DNA of 53,649 bases, taken from contig JAMLHL010000027.1 in NCBI GenBank assembly GCA_023957125.1, positions 1-53,649 on the forward strand, in the 5' to 3' direction. The first letter of the stretch is position 1; every line of letters starts with the position of its first letter. The position numbers were made by a program, and so were the translations under genes. The notes below the pieces were generated by a model, which worked only from the letters and a program-made list of their open reading frames with translations, did not search any database and was not told where the DNA came from. The stretch comes from Chitinophagaceae bacterium (GTDB lineage Bacteria; Bacteroidota; Bacteroidia; Chitinophagales; Chitinophagaceae). Below are positions 41,799 to 51,600 of the stretch, in pieces.

Positions 41799-42917
41799 TT
41801 ATTCCTTATTCTCTTTCAGCATTTTATCAATATAGCGATAAGACTCAAATCGTACTTCCGGCGGAAAATCGTGTCCTGAAACCGGGTAGCGAACCTGTAA
41901 CTGATCATCTGCATCCAGGAAATGATATACTTCCGATGCCCTGGCTATACCTACGCGCACTCCTTCCACATTGAAATTAGCGTCATGAACCGGCGAATTG
42001 GAGAAAAAGGCCCGTGGCGCTATTGCAGCTATCACTTCTTCATAATCAAAGGGCATGTCTTCCGCGCGCAGATGATATTTGGTCAGTGCCAGCATGGTAT
42101 ATCTTTCCTGGGCATAGCCCCAAAGCCGGCCACCCATCTTTTTTCTCATTGCTTCATTGTAATTATTATAATAGCGATTGGGTGTCCAGCCGCAACTGGA
42201 GACCACTACTTTCAACCGGGGCTCGAAAGCTGCCAGCCACATGGCGCTGTGCCCGCCCAGGGAATGTCCTATTACGCCAATGCGTTCCGGATCTGTATCT
42301 GTTCTGCTTTGCAGGAAATCCACACAACGAATATTGTTGAAGATCGCTTTCATGATCCCTGATTCATAGCGGTCGGTTTTAAAATCATACTCCTTTTGAT
42401 CGCCAAAACCCGGATAGTCGGGAGCAAGCACCACATACCCGCGTTGGGCTAATTCTTTGCCATAGGCAAGATTGATATTATGGCCCTGTCCGTCCACGCT
42501 CTTTTTCCCGAGCATATCGGTCTCGTGCAGGGCCAGCATGGCCGGAAATTTTGAATTTTTGTTTTTTTCAACAGGAACATATAGATATGCGGTTACATCT
42601 TCCTCCGGGGCAACCGTGAAACGGATGTTGTAACGAACATAAAGATTGGTTTTCAGGCTGTCTTTGATCTGAACATTATAGGGAGGTAAATCGGGAAGCG
42701 CGCTATTAAAAGGTGGCCGCATCGGATCTCCCGGCAGTTTGCCGAAAAGCGCCTGCATACTATCCAGTATCTGTTCTCTTTTGATCTGCCACTCATACAA
42801 TGTTTTTACCGGCGCTGTTTTTCCTTCCGCATTGGTATAGCTGAGCAGGCTCTGACCAAAGGATGGAAGAGTTGAAATCAGAACGCTTGCTACCAGTAAC
42901 AGAAAGCTATTTTTCAT
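41799..42917 (-). CDS. Exported alpha/beta hydrolase (esterase-like)
   Basis: A 372-aa protein with a Sec signal ending near SFGQ. The hydrolase domain spans about 90-370, with the nucleophile elbow GHSLGGHS, an oxyanion-type segment LALHETD and a C-terminal His in YPVSGHDFPPE. It resembles acetyl-xylan-esterase/dienelactone hydrolase-like enzymes that attack ester-linked substituents on plant polysaccharides. The substrate is unknown. Spacing from other minus-strand genes suggests a single-gene unit. Confidence 0.82.
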   Translation of the reverse strand: MKNSFLLLVASVLISTLPSFGQSLLSYTNAEGKTAPVKTLYEWQIKREQILDSMQALFGKLPGDPMRPPFNSALPDLPPYNVQIKDSLKTNLYVRYNIRFTVAPEEDVTAYLYVPVEKNKNSKFPAMLALHETDMLGKKSVDGQGHNINLAYGKELAQRGYVVLAPDYPGFGDQKEYDFKTDRYESGIMKAIFNNIRCVDFLQSRTDTDPERIGVIGHSLGGHSAMWLAAFEPRLKVVVSSCGWTPNRYYNNYNEAMRKKMGGRLWGYAQERYTMLALTKYHLRAEDMPFDYEEVIAAIAPRAFFSNSPVHDANFNVEGVRVGIARASEVYHFLDADDQLQVRYPVSGHDFPPEVRFESYRYIDKMLKENKE

Positions 42918-43000
42918 GTCTGAATTTGGGTTTTGATAAAAATGCCGTCAATACGGCTAATGATTGAAACTATAATAATACGAAACTTTATAACAAATTG

Positions 43001-43121
43001 GCGGGGCGCATCCCATATTTTCACAGGCGGGTGACACCCGCCTGTAGAACTCACTACTACCGATCGGCGTCCGCACCAACCGGAATGCCACAGATGGAGC
43101 GAAAATTCGGGATGCACCCGC
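43001..43121. repeat. MITE-like element: terminal inverted repeats with an internal perfect hairpin
   Basis: The ends 43001-43022 and 43101-43121 are inverted repeats (about 18 of 22 positions match, one gap; core GCATCCC/GGGATGC). Just inside the left end, ACAGGCGGGTG and CACCCGCCTGT (43023-43033 and 43035-43045) form a perfect 11-bp stem around a single base. There is no coding capacity. Mobility is inferred from structure only; no target-site duplication was identified. Confidence 0.7.
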
Positions 43122-43215
43122 TGGCGGATGAATATCAATTTATAGCAGCGCCGCATTCTTATCGTAGAAGGAACCTTTATCCTGCCATTCCCGGTCAGGG
43201 CTTCCCGGTATTTAA

Positions 43216-43246
43216 TTTGTTGCTTGCCTTTGAATTCCTATTTTTA
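43216..43246 (+). promoter_or_regulatory. fabI promoter (TTTG - 19 bp - TATTTTTA)
   Basis: TTTG at 43216-43219, 19-bp spacing, then TATTTTTA at 43239-43246 (7 of 8 matches to TAnnTTTG). This is the best promoter match in the window. Transcription would begin about 20 bp before the ATG at 43272, which rules out the in-frame start at 43224. Confidence 0.55.
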
Positions 43247-43271
43247 CGTCCAATTTAAATCATTAAACGAT

Positions 43272-44081
43272 ATGTCTTATAATCTTCTGCAAGGAAAGAA
43301 GGGAATTATTTTTGGCGCCCTGGATGAAAAATCCATTGCCTGGAAAACGGCTGTAAAGTGCCATGAGGAAGGTGCACAACTGGTACTCTCCAATGCACCT
43401 GTGGCATTGAGAATGGGAGAGATCAATAAACTTGCGGAAGTGGTAAAAGCGCCGGTTATTGGCGCCGATGTAACCAACATGGATGACCTGCAAAAGCTGT
43501 TTGAGGGATCCATGGAGCATTTCGGCGGAAAAATAGACTTTGTACTTCATTCTATAGGCATGAGCCTCAATGTGCGCAAAGGAAAATCCTACACCGAACT
43601 GGATTACGGATTTAATCAAAAAACGCTGGATATTTCAGCCATGTCGCTTCACCGCATCTTACGCACCGCATGGGATCTGGATGCCCTGAACGAATGGGGC
43701 AGCGTAGTGGCCTTAACTTATATAGCTGCTCAAAGAGTATTCCCGCATTATAGCGAAATGGCAGAAGCCAAAGCCTTATTGGAAAGTGTTGCACGCAGTT
43801 TCGGTTTTCATTACGGGATGAAGAAAAAAGTGCGGGTGAATACGGTATCCCAGTCGCCTACCCGCACAACCGCCGGCAGCGGGGTGAAAGGTTTTGATGG
43901 ATTTTTTGGCTATGCCGAAAAGATGAGTCCCCTGGGGAATGCAACGGCCGAAGATTGCGCCAACTATTGCGTTACTTTGTTCAGCGATCTTACCCGAATG
44001 GTTACGATGCAAAATCTTTACCACGACGGGGGATTTTCCACCATGGGCGTTACGGAAGAGGTGCTCAGCACGATAGAATAG
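43272..44081 (+). CDS. fabI: Enoyl-[acyl-carrier-protein] reductase (NADH)
   Basis: A 269-aa SDR-type enzyme completing each fatty-acid elongation cycle. The FabI pattern is clear: GIIFGALDEKSIAW at the cofactor site and catalytic Y140, Y150 and K157 (Y-x6-K in YSEMAEAK), spaced as in E. coli FabI. The start is set by the promoter just upstream. It is a single-gene unit, convergent with the DUF998 gene. Confidence 0.95.
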   Translation: MSYNLLQGKKGIIFGALDEKSIAWKTAVKCHEEGAQLVLSNAPVALRMGEINKLAEVVKAPVIGADVTNMDDLQKLFEGSMEHFGGKIDFVLHSIGMSLNVRKGKSYTELDYGFNQKTLDISAMSLHRILRTAWDLDALNEWGSVVALTYIAAQRVFPHYSEMAEAKALLESVARSFGFHYGMKKKVRVNTVSQSPTRTTAGSGVKGFDGFFGYAEKMSPLGNATAEDCANYCVTLFSDLTRMVTMQNLYHDGGFSTMGVTEEVLSTIE

Positions 44082-44152
44082 CGCGAATCTGTGGAGGCTT
44101 TGAAGGGAATGATCATACGCCTTCTGTAGTTTTACCTGTTTTGTGGCCCGGT

Positions 44153-44704
44153 TCAGAGGCCGGAATGACAGCTCAGCCACAACAGTTGCCCAAAAAGGAT
44201 CAGTTCCATTATTCGTTGTAATAAGCCGCGCCATCTGAATACAGGCAAAGGAGCCAGAACCGCGCAAATGGTCATCACCGAAACAATCAGCCCGGATGAA
44301 ACCGGGCCCGTGGAGAAGAGAAGGTGTTTTGCCTTATATAAAAAATAAATGCCTCCGCCATATTCAATCAGCCCGGCCAGGTTGTGCATCATCTGCCTGA
44401 AACCTCCTATCAGCGGCGCTCCCGGATCGCAGGGAAACAGTGCCGAGAGGGTGTAGCCGGCGCCGATGCACAGCGCTAATTCCCAGCCGTTCATCCTGTT
44501 CCACCCGGCAATCCCAATCCAAATCAACACCACCCCCGCCGGTAAAAACAATCTCATATTAACGACGTCGGCGCCCGGGGCATTATCTTCTCCTAATTCA
44601 CTGATGGTATTCCGGATATGGCTGTAGCCCGGTCTTCTGGCAGCAAAAAAAATAATCCCCGCAATGAGGAAAACGGTTGTGCCTGATAATAATAGGAGGA
44701 TCAT
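44153..44704 (-). CDS. DUF998 family membrane protein
   Basis: A 183-aa inner-membrane protein with about six hydrophobic segments. The HIRNTISELGEDNAPGA segment after the first helix and CDPGAP in the middle are typical of DUF998 proteins, whose function is unknown. It starts 16 bp after the S4-domain gene and is probably co-transcribed with it. Confidence 0.78.
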   Translation of the reverse strand: MILLLLSGTTVFLIAGIIFFAARRPGYSHIRNTISELGEDNAPGADVVNMRLFLPAGVVLIWIGIAGWNRMNGWELALCIGAGYTLSALFPCDPGAPLIGGFRQMMHNLAGLIEYGGGIYFLYKAKHLLFSTGPVSSGLIVSVMTICAVLAPLPVFRWRGLLQRIMELILFGQLLWLSCHSGL

Positions 44705-44720
44705 CCGAAAAAATATGGTT

Positions 44721-45113
44721 TTATTCGTCTCCCATGAATTCGTCCATGTCGCGGCGTTGTTTTTTCGTAGGTCTTCCTACCTTACTGAGCCTCTTCCCGG
44801 TGTAAAAACTGGTGGCTTGATAAGCCGGTTTCCGGGGTTCTCCTTCAGGGGTAAGGTCAAGATAGTATTTTACAGCCTCACTGTATTGTACCCGTTGTTG
44901 CAGCAAACCGGTTACTTTAATTACCCATAGCCTGGCTTCGGTTTTAATCTCGTATTCGTCTTCCACATGTACATTTCTTGAAGCCTTCACATTATCTCCG
45001 TGAGCTTTCACTTTCCCTTTATCACAGGCTTCCGCTGCCATGCTCCTTGTTTTAAAAATGCGGATAGCCCACAGGTATTTGTCTATTCTTAATTTTTCCT
45101 TTACCGGATCCAT
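44721..45113 (-). CDS. S4-domain RNA-binding protein (Hsp15-like)
   Basis: A 130-aa basic protein with an S4 domain at about 8-65 (LRIDKYLWAIRIFKTRSMAAEAC and GKVKAHGDNVKAS) and a basic tail (GRPTKKQRRDMDEF). Hsp15 relatives bind stalled large ribosomal subunits that carry a peptidyl-tRNA. The frame extends to a GTG at 45131; the ATG at 45113 starts just before the S4 domain. It leads a two-gene unit with the DUF998 gene. Confidence 0.88.
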   Translation of the reverse strand: MDPVKEKLRIDKYLWAIRIFKTRSMAAEACDKGKVKAHGDNVKASRNVHVEDEYEIKTEARLWVIKVTGLLQQRVQYSEAVKYYLDLTPEGEPRKPAYQATSFYTGKRLSKVGRPTKKQRRDMDEFMGDE

Positions 45114-45255
45114 TGTAGCTTTCTCTTTCACGATATTATTACTGTAGAAAATATACCGGACGAATAAAGATCATTTGCGGGATTGTATTATTTATCAAAT
45201 CTTTACCCATCTTTATAGTTTCTCTTATAAATTTACGATTAAATAATTTTATACC

Positions 45256-47460
45256 ATGCGGTCAGGCGGCGCTCTTTTCAGAATTGTGATTCTTTTCGGT
45301 GTTCTGTTTTTTACTTTTTCCTCCGAAGCACAATACAGGTCCGGCAAAGTTAAATGGTCGGGGGATGGTACGGGGTTTTATGAAATGCAGGATCAAAACC
45401 TGGTTCGTGTCAATCCGTTATCGGCCCAACCGGTTACAATAATAGCCAGCCGGGACCGGCTGACGCCCGGGGGAAGCAGGCAGCCATTGGCTCCGGCAGA
45501 TTTCGAAATCAGTAAGGAGGAAGACCTTATTCTTCTCTTTACCAATACAGCCCGCGTGTGGCGCTATAATACAAAGGGCGATTACTGGTTGTTGAACCGG
45601 AAAAGCGGGGAACTGAAACAGGTTGGAAAAAAGCAGCCCCCTCAATCCCTGATGTTTGCCAAACTTTCACCGGATGGGAAAAAAGTAGCTTATGTGAGCC
45701 GTCAGAATATTTATGTGGAGGATATTGCTTCGGGGAAAACTACAGCCTTAACCACAGATGGTACGCGCAGAATGATCAATGGTACATTCGACTGGGTTTA
45801 TGAGGAAGAATTTGGTTGCCGGGATGGTTTTAGATGGAGTGGCGACAGTAAACATATTGCTTACTGGCAGGTGGATGCCCGGAATACCCGTGATTACCTG
45901 ATGCTGAACACCACGGATTCTATATATTCTTTTGTGGTTCCGGTTGAATACCCCAAAGTGGGCCAGTCGCCGTCGTCGGTGCGGATTGGCGTCGTAAGCG
46001 CCGAAGGCGGCAATACAGCCTGGATGAAAATTCCCGGTGATCCGGAAGCGCATTATCTGCCGCGAATGGAATGGACGATCAATGATCAATCCCTTATTGT
46101 ACAGCAGCTGAACCGGAAGCAGAATGAAAGCCGGTTGTATGTGTGTGATATAACCGGCGCTGAAGTGAAAAATATTTATACGGAAAAAGATAAGGCCTGG
46201 ATTGATATAAAATCGCGCTGGAACAACGACGATCCCCGCGGCTGGGAATGGCTGAACAAAGGGAACGCTTTTTTATGGGTAAGTGAAAAAGATGGCTGGC
46301 GACATATTTATCGTGTTTCCGGCGATGGCAAAAAAGAAACGCTGCTTACCAGGGGGAATTTTGACATAGAAACGATCAGCGCTGTGGATGAAAAAAATAA
46401 TGAGGTTTATTTCATCGCTTCTCCGGACAATGCCATCCAACGTTACCTCTATCGTGTAAAAATGGATGGCAAAGGGAAACCCGAGCTGGTTTCTCCGAAG
46501 GAGTTAAAAGGTACGCACCGGTATGATATTTCGCCTGGCGGGAAACTGGCGTCGCATTCCTTTACCAGCCGTTATACGCCTCCCGTTCGCGAATGGATCA
46601 AACTGCCGGAGCATGCTGCTTTGCAAAAAGACCAAAGTATAGCGGCACGAATGCAAAAATCCGAGAGGAAGAATCTTGAGTTTTTTACGATTACCACCGA
46701 TGATAATGTTACTATGGACGGATGGATCATAGCGCCTGAAAACTTTGACTCTTCCAAAAAATACCCGGTTTTATTGTATGTATATGGAGAGCCTGCCGCA
46801 ACCACGGTGGAAGATGTTTTTTCGGTGGGTAACAATCGCTTGTTTGACGGAGATCTGGCTGCAAAAGGTTACTTCTATGTATCGTTCAACAACCGGGGCA
46901 CGCCCACTTTAAAGGGTGCTGCCTGGCGGAAGGTCATATACCGGGATATCGGGGGCATCAATATCCGCGATCAGGCGATGGCTGTGAAAAAACTGCTGGA
47001 GCTTCGCCCGTACTTAGATACAGCGCGCGTTGCCAGTTGGGGTTGGAGCGGTGGCGGTTCTTCTACATTAAATCTTTTATTTCAATACCCTGATATTTTT
47101 AAAACGGGTATTGCCATCGCGGCAGTGGCCAGCCAGCTCACTTACGACAACATATACCAGGAGCGTTACATGGGGCCTCCCCTGGAAACCAAAGAAGATT
47201 ATATCAGGGGCTCCCCGGTTACGCACGCTAAAAATCTCCGGGGTAACCTGTTGTATATCCATGGTACCGGCGACGATAACGTGCATTATCAAAATGCCGA
47301 GCTGCTCCTGAATGAGCTTATTAAATACAATAAGCAGTTTCAGTTTATGGCGTATCCCAACCGGTCTCACGGAATATTTGAAGGCGAGGGCACTACGCAG
47401 CATTTGCGAACGCTGTTTACTGATTTTTTATTGAAGTATTGCCCTCCCGGGGCCAGGTAG
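45256..47460 (+). CDS. Dipeptidyl-peptidase IV-like S9 serine peptidase
   Basis: A 734-aa exported peptidase: signal ending near SEAQ, beta-propeller (about 40-480) and C-terminal hydrolase domain (about 490-730). The substrate N-terminus-binding motif DWVYEEEFG is present. The catalytic triad is S598 (GWSGGG), D673 or D674 (GTGDDNVHYQN) and H705 (NRSHGIF). Classic DPP-IV has GWSYGG, so the residue after Ser differs. It likely removes Xaa-Pro dipeptides in the periplasm. Confidence 0.92.
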   Translation: MRSGGALFRIVILFGVLFFTFSSEAQYRSGKVKWSGDGTGFYEMQDQNLVRVNPLSAQPVTIIASRDRLTPGGSRQPLAPADFEISKEEDLILLFTNTARVWRYNTKGDYWLLNRKSGELKQVGKKQPPQSLMFAKLSPDGKKVAYVSRQNIYVEDIASGKTTALTTDGTRRMINGTFDWVYEEEFGCRDGFRWSGDSKHIAYWQVDARNTRDYLMLNTTDSIYSFVVPVEYPKVGQSPSSVRIGVVSAEGGNTAWMKIPGDPEAHYLPRMEWTINDQSLIVQQLNRKQNESRLYVCDITGAEVKNIYTEKDKAWIDIKSRWNNDDPRGWEWLNKGNAFLWVSEKDGWRHIYRVSGDGKKETLLTRGNFDIETISAVDEKNNEVYFIASPDNAIQRYLYRVKMDGKGKPELVSPKELKGTHRYDISPGGKLASHSFTSRYTPPVREWIKLPEHAALQKDQSIAARMQKSERKNLEFFTITTDDNVTMDGWIIAPENFDSSKKYPVLLYVYGEPAATTVEDVFSVGNNRLFDGDLAAKGYFYVSFNNRGTPTLKGAAWRKVIYRDIGGINIRDQAMAVKKLLELRPYLDTARVASWGWSGGGSSTLNLLFQYPDIFKTGIAIAAVASQLTYDNIYQERYMGPPLETKEDYIRGSPVTHAKNLRGNLLYIHGTGDDNVHYQNAELLLNELIKYNKQFQFMAYPNRSHGIFEGEGTTQHLRTLFTDFLLKYCPPGAR

Positions 47461-47467
47461 CCGCTTG

Positions 47468-48589
47468 TCAGAACCGGGGTACGGGGCATTGCATCTCCCT
47501 CAGCACCTGGCTGTTGGGATTGTAAAACCCGTTGTACAACAAGGCAAATTCTGAAGCGCCCCGCATGTTGTTGTAATTCTTTAAAGAAGAGGTGGTGGCA
47601 TCGTAGGAGAACATGAGTCGTACGGACTTCCACTGGAAGCCAAGCATCGGTATAACGGCATCGGCTCCGCGATAATAGAGTCCGCCGATCAATTGGGTTT
47701 GGCCATCGCCCGACAGATTATAGTTGGCATGAAGCCCGAGGGTCAGTTCCTTCGCTGTTGCCTGGGTGGTAAAGTAAGCGCCGGGGCTGATGATTACCCG
47801 GTCATTCAGCTTGATCATAGCGTCGGCGAAAGCGATATACCGCCGCGCAATGGTATTGTTATAGCCGGGTGTATTATTAAAAAATGTTTCTTTTGGAGAA
47901 TTTACATGATGCACCGAAACGCCTGCATGAAGGTAGATCTCATCCGTTGGGAAATACGCGTAATTTAAACCCACCTGCACATCCGGGTAATTGATATTGG
48001 TAGCCGAAAAATTTTCACCGCTGGGAGCGCCGGCATCAAAAAATTTTCCGTTCCATTGATTGTCAAAAGTAAACTTGGTTACATCTATTCTTTTGTTGGC
48101 CCAGCCCAGGTTGAACCCCACAGAAAGCAAACCGGTGCTGCCCAGCATCTGGTGGTAGGCGGCCGAGCCATATATTTTGGTGGAAGTGAGATTACCGCTG
48201 CCCGCTACATCGCGGAGAATAACGCCGCCTAATCCTAACCATCCGGATTCAAACCGGTCGCGGAAAACCTGCGCATCGCCAAAAATGCTCATGGTTTTAA
48301 ACTGGGCGGGGATACTCGCCCATTGCTGGCGGAAGTTGGCGCCAAGCCGGTAATCATTTTCCGGTAAAAACCCGGTGTTGGCGGGGTTGGTGGTGAGGGG
48401 AGAATTAAAAAATTCTGAAAAATGCAGGTCTTGCGCGCCTACAAAAGCAGGCAGCCCGTTAAACAAAGCGATGACCGCCAGCAACAGGAACGCATAACCG
48501 GTTTTTGTTTTGCGGCTGCACCCGGTACCGGCGGGCACACCCGCGCCGGCAATTCCTTTATTGGCTGTATGTAAAGCCGGTAGTACCAT
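47468..48589 (-). CDS. PorP/SprF-family type IX secretion membrane protein
   Basis: A 373-aa outer-membrane beta-barrel protein of the PorP/SprF family. After the signal region (YAFLLLAVIALFNGLPAF), the mature N-terminus QDLHFSEFFNSPLTTNPANTG is diagnostic. Partners of this type commonly lie next to large type B T9SS substrates and are needed for their secretion or anchoring. Several starts are possible; the ATG at 48589 is chosen because AAGGAG lies 9 nt before it. The giant substrate gene lies 70 bp upstream on the same strand. Confidence 0.88.
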   Translation of the reverse strand: MVLPALHTANKGIAGAGVPAGTGCSRKTKTGYAFLLLAVIALFNGLPAFVGAQDLHFSEFFNSPLTTNPANTGFLPENDYRLGANFRQQWASIPAQFKTMSIFGDAQVFRDRFESGWLGLGGVILRDVAGSGNLTSTKIYGSAAYHQMLGSTGLLSVGFNLGWANKRIDVTKFTFDNQWNGKFFDAGAPSGENFSATNINYPDVQVGLNYAYFPTDEIYLHAGVSVHHVNSPKETFFNNTPGYNNTIARRYIAFADAMIKLNDRVIISPGAYFTTQATAKELTLGLHANYNLSGDGQTQLIGGLYYRGADAVIPMLGFQWKSVRLMFSYDATTSSLKNYNNMRGASEFALLYNGFYNPNSQVLREMQCPVPRF

Positions 48590-48659
48590 GTAATTCATCT
48601 CCTTGTTTGTATCCATCTCCAGGCAATTCGCCAATCTCAAATCTTAAATCTCAAATTCA

Positions 48660-51600
48660 TTATCTCAATAACGTAATATCTCCTTTTTTGGTGGCTTTGC
48701 TGCCATCCGTATATTCTATTTCCAATGTATATATGTATGCATCCATGGGTTGCAAAACTCCTTTATATTTTCCATCCCATCCCTGGTTCCGGTCGGTTGA
48801 TTCATATACCAGTTGCCCCCAGCGGTTGTAGATCCGGAAAAGCATTTTGTCTATAGCGTATCCTCTCACGTACACTTTGTCGTTTACGCCATCTCCGTTG
48901 GGCGTAAAGGCATTGGGGATGGCCACCAGTGGAGATACGATCGCGGCTACCACCTGGCAGGAAGTATCGGCGCAACCATATTGGTTATAAGCCACCAGGC
49001 AGGTATTGAAATCCCCGTTTGCGTTAAATTGGTGAACAGGGTTGGTGAGGTTTGAGGTATCCCCGTCTCCAAAATACCAACTGTATCTTACCGCGTTCAT
49101 TGAAGTGTTGTTATAGGTGGTAGGTGTATTTTCCTGTGGCTGTACCGGGCTGAAAGTAAACCCTGCCGTGGGGTTAGGCCGTACCGTGATGGTAAAGGAG
49201 GTGGAGTCAATTTTGTTGCACGTCATTGTGTCCGTAACTACCAGTTTAACCTGGTACTGGCCGGTGGAAGTGTATTCATGAACAGGAGAAAACTCTGTTG
49301 AACTGGTGCTATCGCCGAAATCCCAGTAAAAGGACTGCCCGGCTTCCGAAATGTTGCTGAATTCAGCGGCATACGGCACGCAACCTTCTGCCGGAGTAAT
49401 GAATTGCGCCTTCACATTGGGCGCCACGCGCATGACGAGGGTAAAGGTATCCGGCGTATTGCAATAGTTGGTATCCGCAAGGGACAGCTTCACGTGATAG
49501 GTTCCGGATGCGGGAAATTGATAAACAACACTACCGGTACCCGTTACACTAACCGGAGCTGATCCATCTCCAAAATCCCACACGAAAATGGAGTTTGTGA
49601 ACGGCTTGCCAGGGGGGAAAATTGAGGTGTTGTCGAAAATATATCTTAGACTTGTACAGGAATCTGTCTTGCTTTTGCTGGCCGTGGCGCCTAATATCGC
49701 CCTGTCGGTTCGGACCCTGATGGTGGTATAAGCCGTATCGCTGATAACACATTTACCGGAATCTACAGCGATAAGCCTTACATTATAGGAACCTACGGTA
49801 TTATAAGTATGACTGATACCGGGGGTAGTGGTGGTGGCCGTCTGACCATCTCCGAAATCCCACAGGTATTGCTTTCCTTTTTGCAAAGTATCCAGAAAAT
49901 CAACCGTAACCGGGGCGCATCCGTAATCCCGGTTGCGTTTGCCTTCTATGGTAGTTCTTAAACCAGTGGTAACGCCCGAAAAGTCCATTTCAATTTTCAC
50001 GGCGGCCAGGTTACATTCTTTTGGATTGCCCGATTTGGGACTCCAGACGCCCGGGGTTACCGGAAAGGAAGTGCCCGGGAAGTTGCTGATAAAGCAGGCT
50101 GCACAAATAGCCTGGTAGATCACGCCGTTAGGGTCGAAGCGGCTGGTACCGCCATCTACATGATCCCCGAAACCACCGTATTGACCATAAAAAGCGCCGA
50201 ATAAAATATCCTGTGCATCTTTCTGCAGTACAAAGAAATAGAAATCGCTGCCATCGGTTCTGCATCCATTGGGCAGGGCGTTACAGTCTTTCGTAGGTAA
50301 ACCAAAGGTGCCGGATGTATTAAAAGGGTCGCCGGCCGAAGGAGATAATTTTCCACCCCAGCCCGATACATATACGTTTTCACATTTGTCAACGGCAAAT
50401 GCCACCGGGGAAATATTATAAGTGTTTCTGCTGCTCCCGAAAACAGTGGAGTAAACACTTGCAGACAGATCCGGTTGCATTTTTACGATAAACTGCTTGG
50501 TGCCGGGATTGTTATATACGCCCGGTGTAACCGGCCAATTGCCCAGGGTTACGCCCATCACATAGGGAAAGCCTTTAGGGTCGAACTTGAGTCCGTACAA
50601 CGCATCCATTTTATCGGTACCGAGGTAAGTGGTTTTTTTCAACGCACCGTTATTACTAAAAATTGCTATGAAGGCATCGGCCGTGCCGCCCTGGTAGTCC
50701 GGCGCTATCACCCCGGAAGAAGGAACGCCCGGCAGGTCATTACTCCTGGTGGAACCTCCAACATATATTTCATTGGTTAGAGGATGAAGCGCCAGCACAA
50801 AAGCGCCGTCATCATCTTTCCCCCCAAACATTGTGCTGAATAATACAGTGTTAACGTTGGGCGCTAATTTCATTACCACCCCGTCCTGGTTCCCGGCCTT
50901 AACGGTTTGCGAGGCACCGGCGCTGGTGGGAAAATTGCCCGACTGGGTACAACTGACGAGATAGATATTGTCTTTATCGTCCAGGATTACTTCGCTCCTC
51001 GAATCATCGCCGTAAAATACGGAAAGACTGTTGGGGGAACGGGCGGTGGAGATGTTCACCCCATCCATGTTGGACCCGCCGATCCGCATAGACCCGATGA
51101 GTCCGGTGCCGGTAGCATTTAGTTTGGTTACTACAATATCATATCCTCCGCCCACACCGGATCTGTTACCACTGGGTTGCAACGGATAATTATCGGAATT
51201 GGTTCTCCCCAGGATCACCAGGTTGCCCTGGCTGTCTTCAATCAGGCTGTGGGGCTGATCTGCGGCGCTGCCCCCGATATAGGTGGCGTATAACCGGTTG
51301 GTACCGCTGCTGTTGAATTTCATGATACCCATATCGAAAGACTCGTTGCCGGAAGACCCGCTGTAATTTTGCTGAAAAGCCCCTGTAGATACAGGGAAGC
51401 CGGGTCCAAACACGATCCCTCCCGAATAAAGGCTCCCGTCTGATCCGTATGTAGCCGTAAATCCCCATTGGCTGGAAAGGCTGCCCGTGAAAGTGGCAAA
51501 TATCAACGTAGGGTCTATCACCAGGGTCTGCGAAGGATCGTATTGACGCACTTTCAGCCGCACCTTATCTTTTCCGTCCAATACATAACGGCAGTCTATT

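Larger units (their letters stand above)
42918..43271. other. 354-bp divergent spacer with a MITE-like element and the fabI promoter
   Basis: The gap between the minus-strand hydrolase and fabI holds the inverted-repeat element at 43001-43121 and the fabI promoter at 43216-43246. An 86-codon plus-strand frame at 42998-43258 lies over both and is not called. Confidence 0.6.

Noticed and set aside
42998..43258. 86-codon plus-strand frame before fabI
   Set aside because: It covers the inverted-repeat element and the fabI promoter and has no protein-like features.
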